Assembly: GCA_002339015.1 (NCBI GenBank)
Contig: DDJC01000041.1
Location: 1 to 14,203 of the forward strand
Direction: 5' to 3'
Origin: Burkholderiales bacterium UBA1834
Lineage (GTDB): Bacteria > Pseudomonadota > Gammaproteobacteria > Burkholderiales > Burkholderiaceae_C
DNA length: 14,203 bases
Shown here: one piece after another, positions 7,330 through 14,203 of the stretch
Layout: every line of letters begins with the position of its first letter
Numbering within the stretch: the stretch's first letter is position 1
The notes under the pieces: generated by a model
What the model was told of the DNA's origin: nothing
What the model saw: only the letters and a program-made list of their open reading frames with translations
Databases searched by the model: none
Translations under genes and position numbers: made by a program

Positions 7330-7348
7330 CCGAATGAGAATCATTATC
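7330..7348 (+). promoter_or_regulatory. Fur box 2 (main operator)
   Basis: The stretch GAATGAGAATCATTATC (7332-7348) matches the 19-bp Fur consensus GATAATGATAATCATTATC at 15 of 19 positions. That includes ten consecutive matches at the right end. It sits just before the first gene of the fumC-sodA operon and overlaps the expected transcription start. The same cluster in Pseudomonas aeruginosa is Fur-controlled, which supports the call. Confidence 0.82.
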
Positions 7349-7386
7349 AAAAAATGAGGTGTGCTTCCGCCACGCCGCCGCAGCCC

Positions 7387-7776
7387 ATGTGCAAACACCT
7401 TTTCTGCCGCATGCCTCCGATGGAACGCTGGGACTTCCTGGCCATGCGGGTGCGTTGTGCCCTGTACGCCGATGACCCTCGCGCCATCGATCAGCTGTTC
7501 ACCATGGGGGGCTACCTTCATGAACAGGGCGATGCCTGTGCCTGGGACGTGGCCCGCAAGACCGCCATGCTGCTGATGGACACCGCGGAAGACACCGCCC
7601 TGCCCTGGCAGTGGCGCTGCCAATGCCTCGACCGTGTGGCGCGCCCCCTGGGTGTGATGCAGCACATCGGCCGCATGAGCGACGCCCCACCGCACCTGAG
7701 CTCCGAATACCGGCGCATCACGCAGGCATTGGTGCAGCGCCTGTCACGCCTCGACATCCACCGCGAATCATGGTGA
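7387..7776 (+). CDS. FagA-like small protein, first gene of the Fur-controlled operon
   Basis: The 129-residue protein starts MCKHLFCRMPPMERWDF and is cysteine- and tryptophan-containing. A compact conserved-looking piece PWQWRCQCLDRVARPLG lies near residues 75-91. No enzyme motif, signal peptide or membrane segment is visible. In P. aeruginosa the Fur-controlled fagA-fumC-orfX-sodA operon begins with a small gene of unknown function, fagA. Position directly after the Fur box and before zip-fumC-orfX-sodA makes this the likely counterpart. The name rests mainly on context. No start has a good ribosome-binding site: ATG 7354, six bases after the Fur box, and ATG 7411 are alternatives. The stop overlaps the start of the ZIP gene in the string ATGGTGA, so the two are probably translationally coupled. 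Confidence 0.7.
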   Translation: MCKHLFCRMPPMERWDFLAMRVRCALYADDPRAIDQLFTMGGYLHEQGDACAWDVARKTAMLLMDTAEDTALPWQWRCQCLDRVARPLGVMQHIGRMSDAPPHLSSEYRRITQALVQRLSRLDIHRESW

Positions 7777-8654
7777 AGCAGAGACCCCTCATGCAGCGCC
7801 TGCTGGGCTGGCTCATCGTCACCGGCGGCATGGTCGTGCTGCTCAATGAAGCCTGGCGAGGCTGGGCCGAACAGGCCGATCCCCGCGTCATGAACGCCCT
7901 GCTGGGCGGCGGGATGGCGGCGCTGGCCACCGCCCTGGGTACCGTGCCTGTGCTGGTGTCACGCACGATCCCGGCGCGTGTGCACGACAGTCTGCTGGGC
8001 TTCGGCGCGGGCATGATGCTGGCAGCCTGCTCCTTCTCGCTGATCGTGCCGGGGCTGGAATCCGCACGGTCACAGGGCGCCGGGGCCTGGGGCTCGGCCC
8101 TCACCATCGGTGCCGGCATTGCGCTGGGCGCCGCGGTGATGATGGCGCTGGAGCACTGGCTGCCGCATGAGCACTTCATCAAGGGGGTCGAGGGCGGCCC
8201 GAACGCCGAGGCCATCAAGCGCACCTGGCTGTTCATCTTCGCCATTGCACTGCACAACGTGCCGGAAGGCCTGGCCATCGGCGTGGCCTTCGGCAACCAG
8301 AGCACCGTGGGCGCCGGCGCATTGGCCACGGGCATTTCCATCCAGGATGTACCCGAGGGGCTGGTGGTGGCGCTGGCCTTGCTGGGCATCGGCTACAGCC
8401 GCATCACGGCCGTGACGCTGGGAGCCGCATCAGGGCTGGTCGAACCATTGGGCGCCGTGATCGGCGCGTCGGTGGTGACCGTCTCCAGCGCCCTGCTGCC
8501 CTGGGGCCTGGCCTTCGCGGCGGGGGCCATGCTGTTCGTCATCAGCCACGAGATCATCCCCGAATCCCATCGCAAGGGACACGAGCGCGTCGCCACCAGT
8601 GGTCTGATCGTCGGCTTCGTGCTGATGATGGTGCTGGACACCGCGCTGGGCTGA
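7770..8654 (+). CDS. ZIP family divalent metal transporter (ZupT/GufA-like)
   Basis: Inner-membrane importer of divalent metals such as Mn, Zn or Fe. The 294-residue protein has about eight hydrophobic segments and the two ZIP metal-path motifs: HNVPEG (His162-Gly167) in predicted TM4 and QDVPEG (Gln192-Gly197) in TM5. ISHEIIPESH follows near residue 255. A His-rich loop HWLPHEHF (about 131-138) precedes TM4. The start at 7770 overlaps the previous gene by 7 nt, and ATG 7791 is an alternative. Lying in an operon with manganese SOD under Fur control, it plausibly supplies Mn during iron limitation, although metal choice is not readable from the sequence. In P. aeruginosa a ZIP gene lies beside sodA at the far end of the cluster. 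Here it is second. Confidence 0.9.
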   Translation: MVKQRPLMQRLLGWLIVTGGMVVLLNEAWRGWAEQADPRVMNALLGGGMAALATALGTVPVLVSRTIPARVHDSLLGFGAGMMLAACSFSLIVPGLESARSQGAGAWGSALTIGAGIALGAAVMMALEHWLPHEHFIKGVEGGPNAEAIKRTWLFIFAIALHNVPEGLAIGVAFGNQSTVGAGALATGISIQDVPEGLVVALALLGIGYSRITAVTLGAASGLVEPLGAVIGASVVTVSSALLPWGLAFAAGAMLFVISHEIIPESHRKGHERVATSGLIVGFVLMMVLDTALG

Positions 8655-8759
8655 GCGCTCACCGACCACGACAGGGTCTTTGCCAACTCACTAAGGTGGC
8701 TGCAGGCCCCCTTCATCCGCAGGTCACGCCTGACCGCTTCACAGACAAGGACGATTGAC

Positions 8760-10136
<1,377 letters not shown>

Positions 10137-10138
10137 GC

Positions 10139-10660
10139 ATGCAGGCGCGCACCGATGACGACACCGAGGTGCTGCCCTGGCAGCAGTTGACCCGCCGTGC
10201 GAACCGGTGCATGGCCCTGCGGCAGTACGCCGCCGCCCGGCAGCTCTACCGCGAGGCCCTGTGGGAGGCCGAGCACCTGATGGACAAGGCCGTGCAGCAC
10301 GATGCCCCGCCCGCGCCGGGCTGGGACGCGCTGCTCGCGGCATGGGTGGTCTCGCACCACAACATGGCCGATCTGCTTGACGTGCTGGACGACGTGCAGC
10401 ACGCCCACGAACACCTGCGCCAGGCGCATGAGGGTGTCATGAAACTGCTGGCGCAGGGCGCCGCGAGCGGCCCCGTGTCGCAGGCCCTGCACCACGCACA
10501 CCGCACCCGCGCTGCCCTGCTGCAGTTCGGGCTGCGGCATCCGGGCTTCCCCGGCGACGAGGGCCATGAGGGTTGGCCTGCGCTGGCGAGCGATCTACCC
10601 ACCGAACTGGCCGCGGAAGGGCCGGGCGCGATGCCAAGCCTGCCACCGTTCCGCAACTGA
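10139..10660 (+). CDS. OrfX-type helical (TPR-like) protein between fumC and sodA
   Basis: A 173-residue soluble protein with no signal peptide or membrane segment. Residues about 15-125 look all-helical and TPR-like: an Ala/Leu-rich helix pair (RQYAAARQLYREALWEAEHL, about 28-47), then the most distinctive block WVVSHHNMADLLDVLD (about 69-84) and HLRQAHEGVMKLL (about 92-104). The last 45 residues are Pro/Gly-rich and probably disordered. It begins 2 nt after fumC, so it is surely co-transcribed and probably coupled. The Pseudomonas operon has an uncharacterised orfX at the same place. A clear paralogue lies at 13569-14072. Its function is unknown. Position between two enzymes of the iron-sparing response suggests a helper or scaffold role, but that is inference. 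Confidence 0.85.
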   Translation: MQARTDDDTEVLPWQQLTRRANRCMALRQYAAARQLYREALWEAEHLMDKAVQHDAPPAPGWDALLAAWVVSHHNMADLLDVLDDVQHAHEHLRQAHEGVMKLLAQGAASGPVSQALHHAHRTRAALLQFGLRHPGFPGDEGHEGWPALASDLPTELAAEGPGAMPSLPPFRN

Positions 10661-10734
10661 GGCGCTCGCCCCGCCTTCAAGCCATCGCTCAACCCAACCT
10701 TTGACAGCCTGCCTCTGCCGCGGGCCGCTTCGCC

Positions 10735-11343
10735 ATGCACACCTTGCCTGCACTGCCCTATGCCTATGACGCGCTGGAGCCTCACATCGATGCCCAGACC
10801 ATGGAGATTCATTACACCAAGCATCACCAGACCTACATCAACAACCTCAACGGCGCGGTAAAGGACACCGCGTGGGCCGACACGCCTGCTGAGGAGCTGA
10901 TCAAGGATCTGGCAGCCTTGCCCGAGAACATCCGTGGCGTGGTGCGCAACAACGGTGGCGGTCACGCCAACCACAGCCTGTTCTGGACGGTGATGAGCCC
11001 CAGCGGTGGTGGCGAGCCCACCGGCGATTTGCGCAAGGCGATCGACCAGGACATCGGCGGGCTGGACGCCTTCAAGGATGCCTTCACCAAGGCCGCGCTC
11101 ACGCGCTTCGGCAGTGGCTGGGCCTGGCTGGCCGTGACGCCCGAGGGCAAGGTGGTGGTGGAAAGCAGCGCCAACCAGGACAGCCCGCTGATGGAAGGCC
11201 GCACGCCGATCCTGGGTCTGGACGTGTGGGAGCACGCCTACTACCTGCGCTACCAGAACCGCCGGCCGGAGTACATCTCGGCCTTCTACAACGTGGTGGA
11301 CTGGAACGAGGTGGCGCGGCGCTACAAGGCGGCACTGGGCTGA
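10735..11343 (+). CDS. sodA: Manganese superoxide dismutase
   Basis: Converts superoxide to hydrogen peroxide and oxygen in the cytoplasm. The 202-residue protein aligns well with E. coli SodA: start HTLPALPYAYDALEPH, metal ligands His26, His80, Asp163 and His167 (in GLDVWEHAYY), and second-sphere His30 and Tyr34. Metal-type markers favour Mn over Fe: GGGHANHSLFW with Gly76 instead of the FeSOD Gln, and the active-site glutamine supplied by NQDSPL (Gln148). It is the last gene of the operon, 74 nt after orfX. The region before its ATG has no strong ribosome-binding site. The next gene (S9 protein) converges 35 nt away, with no clear terminator between them. Confidence 0.96.
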   Translation: MHTLPALPYAYDALEPHIDAQTMEIHYTKHHQTYINNLNGAVKDTAWADTPAEELIKDLAALPENIRGVVRNNGGGHANHSLFWTVMSPSGGGEPTGDLRKAIDQDIGGLDAFKDAFTKAALTRFGSGWAWLAVTPEGKVVVESSANQDSPLMEGRTPILGLDVWEHAYYLRYQNRRPEYISAFYNVVDWNEVARRYKAALG

Positions 11344-11378
11344 TCAGGGGCGATCCATGCGCGCGGCGACAGACCCAC

Positions 11379-13469
11379 TCAGGGTGCACTGACCGCACGC
11401 GCCTGCCGCGCCGTTTCCTTCTGCTCGGCGCCAGCGCCGATGTTCTCTGCCAGAAAGGCTTCCAAGGCCTTGTAGTAGGTCAGACTGTGCGAATTCTCGA
11501 AAGAGTATCCGCCCTCCAGCGTCACCAACCGATGTGCCTTTCCAGACTTGCGCAAGGTCTTGGCCATGTTCTCGCTCTGCTCATAAGGCACCATCCGGTC
11601 TTCCGTGCCGTGAACGAGCAGCACCGGCGCCTTGATCCGATCCGCCTGCAAAGCCGGGGATGTGGCTTTCAGGCGATCGCGGTCACCCCAGGCCTTGCCC
11701 AGCCGCTGCTCCATGGCCGCCCGACCACCGACAAAATCATCCCGGTAGGCCATGTAATCCAGCAAGTCTGTCGCGCCAGCGAAGCTGACAGCACACCGAT
11801 ACAGATCCGGCGTCTTGACCACACCCATCAGGGCCGCATACCCCGCGTACAGTCCACTGCCAACAATGCAGATGCGATTGGGATCCGCCACCTTGTTTTC
11901 TACCGCCCAAAGCGCCGCGTCGGCCAGGTCGTCCTGCATTTCCAGCCCCCAGCGCTGCAAACCCGCTTCGAAGAAGGTCTGTCCGTAGCCAGCAGAGCCG
12001 CGGTGGTTGACCTGCAGCACCACATAACCTCTGGACGCGAGAAACTCCGCGCGCCGGTCAAAATTCAAGCCGCTCACGGCAACACCGTACGGTATCAGGA
12101 CCATGGGTAAGGCCTTCGGCTCGGACGCTGCCGCCTGCGGTTTTGGCACCGTCAAGTAGGCGCGCAGAGACAGGCCATCGCGGGCGGTGATCGTCACCTC
12201 GCGCTTGCCAGACGAGCGTTCCGCGGACAGCAGCGGATAGGGCTCGGCCACCAACTCCAGATCACCTGTGGCGCGATCACCGAGGTAATACTGGGGAGGG
12301 ATGCCATTGCCGGTGGAGTAGAGCAAGTAGCGAGAGCCATCGTGGCTGAAATCGAACAGGCGATTGTCCCGATGGGGCAAAGCCTTGTCGATGGCACGCG
12401 CCAGCAATCGCAGCTTGTCATCCCAGATCTCTGAGCGCTGCTCATCGTCCGCAGTGTCCATGGTCACCCCGACCACATCACCCGTGGCCATGTTGCGCAT
12501 CAGTCCACCAGTGACGTCCAGCACGGGATGCGCCAGCTTGAGTGACCGCTTGAGATCCGGTGTGGACAGGTCCACGGTGAAGACCGCCAGTCGCCCTTCG
12601 TGGTTGGCCTTGATGTACAGCTGGTCAGGGCGCTTTCCGAACCCCATGGGGTAGACGGCTTCTTCCGACAAGGCCTTGAAACGCCAAAGGGTGCGCCAGT
12701 TCTGACCATCCGGATCACACGCCAGGATTTCCCGGTACTGCTCGTCATAACGAATGCCAAGGCGCACGCGATGGGACGCATCTGTGATCCAGGTGTAGAC
12801 GCCACGCCTGGGCGCATGGACCATCTGACGCTCCCCCGTGAAGGCGTCCACCTTATACAACGCCGGCAAGGTGCCGCCATCGGCAGCCATCTGGAGCAGG
12901 ATATGGCGCCCGTCGCTTGGTAACCAGTCAACCACCTGGTCCTGCACTTGCGCGGGCCATTGACGTGACTCGAACGGTGATTGGCGGACAAGATTGATGG
13001 CCTTGCCTCCTGTCCATGGCAACGACAGCAACCTCGTTTCGATGGATTCCGTGTAGCCGCGCCGAGACGGGTAGTTGGTGCTAAGCACCAGGCGCTCATT
13101 GCCCACCCAGGCCGCCCAGCCGATGCGGAAAAGCTTGTTGTCGGTCTCGAGAATCTTGGTGAAGACTGGGTCCTGGACAAGGCGGGTGGCCAGGTAGGTG
13201 GCATCACCGACATGGACCAGGGCCGCGATCCGTTGTCCATCCGGAGACAAGGACAAGTTCGAGACCTCTGCAACGCGCGCATAGGCCTCTACGGGCAGAG
13301 GATCCGCCACGGTGGTCGGTGGCGCTATCGCCGCGGAGGCAGACGATGCCGCCGATGCCGCTGGTGCAACCTCAGCCCCCTGGGCATGCGTTCCCGACAA
13401 AGCCAGCATCATCGCAGCGCCACAAGCGGCCTGCCAGCCACGCACGGTGGCCTCCCATGTACTTCTCAT
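11379..13469 (-). CDS. S9 (prolyl oligopeptidase)-family protein, secreted, with altered catalytic residues
   Basis: The 696-residue protein starts at ATG 13469, which has an AGGG ribosome-binding site. The frame opens 19 codons earlier, but those residues would disrupt the signal peptide. Residues 1 to about 30 (basic start, hydrophobic core, THA-Q cleavage site) suggest export to the periplasm. An Ala/Ser-rich linker follows, then a region resembling an S9 beta-propeller (about 60-420, e.g. LSLSPDGQRIAAL). Last comes an alpha/beta-hydrolase domain (about 430-680) with HRGSAGYG, SFAGATDLLDY and VHGTEDRMVP. Asp624 fits the catalytic Asp. The usual nucleophile motif GxSYGGY is replaced by GSGLYAGY (537-544), placing Leu540 where Ser is expected. 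The usual His region reads EGGYSFENSH, with Ser656 where His is expected. It may be an inactive homologue or use shifted residues. Confidence 0.85.
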   Translation of the reverse strand: MRSTWEATVRGWQAACGAAMMLALSGTHAQGAEVAPAASAASSASAAIAPPTTVADPLPVEAYARVAEVSNLSLSPDGQRIAALVHVGDATYLATRLVQDPVFTKILETDNKLFRIGWAAWVGNERLVLSTNYPSRRGYTESIETRLLSLPWTGGKAINLVRQSPFESRQWPAQVQDQVVDWLPSDGRHILLQMAADGGTLPALYKVDAFTGERQMVHAPRRGVYTWITDASHRVRLGIRYDEQYREILACDPDGQNWRTLWRFKALSEEAVYPMGFGKRPDQLYIKANHEGRLAVFTVDLSTPDLKRSLKLAHPVLDVTGGLMRNMATGDVVGVTMDTADDEQRSEIWDDKLRLLARAIDKALPHRDNRLFDFSHDGSRYLLYSTGNGIPPQYYLGDRATGDLELVAEPYPLLSAERSSGKREVTITARDGLSLRAYLTVPKPQAAASEPKALPMVLIPYGVAVSGLNFDRRAEFLASRGYVVLQVNHRGSAGYGQTFFEAGLQRWGLEMQDDLADAALWAVENKVADPNRICIVGSGLYAGYAALMGVVKTPDLYRCAVSFAGATDLLDYMAYRDDFVGGRAAMEQRLGKAWGDRDRLKATSPALQADRIKAPVLLVHGTEDRMVPYEQSENMAKTLRKSGKAHRLVTLEGGYSFENSHSLTYYKALEAFLAENIGAGAEQKETARQARAVSAP

Positions 13470-13568
13470 GTTTTTTCCCTGAGGGCATGGCCAATCGCAT
13501 GGCAGCCCCGTCATCATTGTCTGCAATGGGGAGAGTCTAGCCGCCCTTTGCAGCGGACGCGCGTACGC

Positions 13569-14072
13569 TCAATGCAGCACACCACGCGGCATCTGCTGCG
13601 CCAGCAGATGCTCGCTCATGCAACGGGCCAGCAACAGCCCGCCATGCTGGTGCGCAAAGCGCTCCAGTTCGGCCATCGTGCGCGCCAGGTGGCGTTCAGC
13701 GGCATGACGCCGCGAGGCGGGCTGCGAGAAATCATCGCGCAGCCGCTCGAGCCGTTCGTGCGCCACACACAGGTGCGTGGCCGCTTCATCGGCCTCGTCC
13801 ATGCGCAGCAGGGTGTCAGCCAGGTTGTGGTGAGACACCACATAAGCGGCCATGGCCACATCGGCATCAGGCCACTGCTCCAAAAGCACGTCAGCCATCA
13901 GCAAGGCATCCTGGAACAGCGACAAGGCCTGCGTCAGAGAACCTGGCGCCATGAGCCGATAGTGCTCGTTGCCCTGCTGGATGGTGCTTCGCCAATGCAT
14001 GAGCACCTGCTGCAGCGTGCCATCGGGCAAGTCATGCAGGCTGGCTTGAGCGAAGTGCTCTGGCGAGGTCAT
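13569..14072 (-). CDS. Paralogue of the orfX helical protein
   Basis: A 167-residue soluble, probably all-helical protein of unknown function. Residues about 48-135 match the protein encoded between fumC and sodA: AAYVVSHHNLADTLLRMDEA (about 76-95) against AAWVVSHHNMADLLDVLDDV, followed in both by an A..HL..AHE.L..L pattern and a helix rich in Ala, Arg and His. The N-terminal 45 residues and the C-terminal 35 differ between the copies. I chose the ATG at 14072. A TTG at 14090 in the same frame is an alternative. Neither has a clear Shine-Dalgarno sequence. It is upstream of, and co-directional with, the S9 gene, with a 99-bp gap. A 9-bp inverted repeat lies just upstream of the start. Confidence 0.78.
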   Translation of the reverse strand: MTSPEHFAQASLHDLPDGTLQQVLMHWRSTIQQGNEHYRLMAPGSLTQALSLFQDALLMADVLLEQWPDADVAMAAYVVSHHNLADTLLRMDEADEAATHLCVAHERLERLRDDFSQPASRRHAAERHLARTMAELERFAHQHGGLLLARCMSEHLLAQQMPRGVLH

Positions 14073-14081
14073 GGCTGGGAG

Positions 14082-14134
14082 GGTTCGCAACGGAGTGGGC
14101 CACGGGCCCGAAACAAAAATGCGTTTTGCGAACC
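14082..14134. repeat. Inverted repeat upstream of the second orfX-type gene
   Basis: GGTTCGCAA (14082-14090) and TTGCGAACC (14126-14134) are exact inverted copies 35 bp apart. Between them lies a short GGGCC/GGCCC hairpin (14097-14109). The repeat begins 10 bp upstream of the chosen start codon. It could be an operator or an RNA stem. No regulator family is recognised. Confidence 0.45.
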
Positions 14135-14203
14135 GGCCCCTGACCAGGTGCTGGCTTCATTGCCCCACTTGCCCCGAAGCTGACCTGTGCCGGCGGGTCG
14201 ACT

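Noticed and set aside
8722..8735. GGTCA/TGACC hairpin between the ZIP and fumC genes as a terminator
   Set aside because: Only 5 bp, with no T tract. It is more likely chance or a weak processing site.
10701..10706. TTGACA before sodA as a -35 element of a separate sodA promoter
   Set aside because: No acceptable -10 sequence follows at 16-18 bp. The downstream bases are GC-rich up to the start codon. A private sodA promoter is not supported.
13470..13526. Start of the S9 protein 19 codons earlier
   Set aside because: It would place a Pro/Cys-rich stretch before a good signal peptide. The start at 13469 has an AGGG ribosome-binding site at proper spacing.
12981..14183. A 400-codon plus-strand open frame opposite the S9 and second orfX-type genes
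   Set aside because: No recognisable motif. It spans an intergenic gap and two genes supported by signal peptide, family motifs or paralogy on the other strand.

Overview
The window is a GC-rich piece of bacterial chromosome with dense, short-spaced genes. It looks like a betaproteobacterium of the order Burkholderiales. The reasons are the rplU-rpmA-obg order, a small lysine/alanine-rich SWIB-domain protein, and a Pseudomonas/Burkholderiales-style iron-sparing cluster (FagA-like gene, fumC, orfX, sodA). Placement below order level cannot be made from the sequence alone.

Left part (1-5456), all on the minus strand. Read in the direction of transcription it runs: SWIB-domain protein; a strong terminator; LOG-family nucleotide hydrolase; arginase; patatin-like phospholipase; ribosomal proteins L21 (rplU) and L27 (rpmA); a second strong terminator; then the GTPase Obg, whose C-terminal part lies beyond base 1. 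LOG, arginase and patatin are close enough to be one transcript.

Middle (5457-7010). A divergent intergenic region separates the SWIB gene from a plus-strand Old Yellow Enzyme-type flavin oxidoreductase. It holds a perfect 9-bp terminator hairpin nested inside a second 8-bp inverted repeat.

Right-centre (7011-11343), plus strand: the main biological unit. A 376-bp regulatory region carries two Fur-box-like sites, one matching the 19-bp consensus at 15 positions. Then follow a FagA-like small protein, a ZIP-family divalent metal transporter, class II fumarase FumC, an orfX-type helical protein and manganese superoxide dismutase SodA. The logic is iron sparing. When iron is low, Fur releases the operon. 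The cell then makes an iron-free fumarase in place of Fe-S fumarases, a manganese SOD in place of iron SOD, and a transporter that could supply the manganese.

Right end (11379-14203), minus strand. A secreted S9 (prolyl oligopeptidase-like) protein faces sodA. Its predicted catalytic Ser and His positions are both altered. Upstream of it lies a second copy of the orfX family, clearly paralogous to the one between fumC and sodA. No tRNA, rRNA, CRISPR array, insertion sequence or phage gene was seen.
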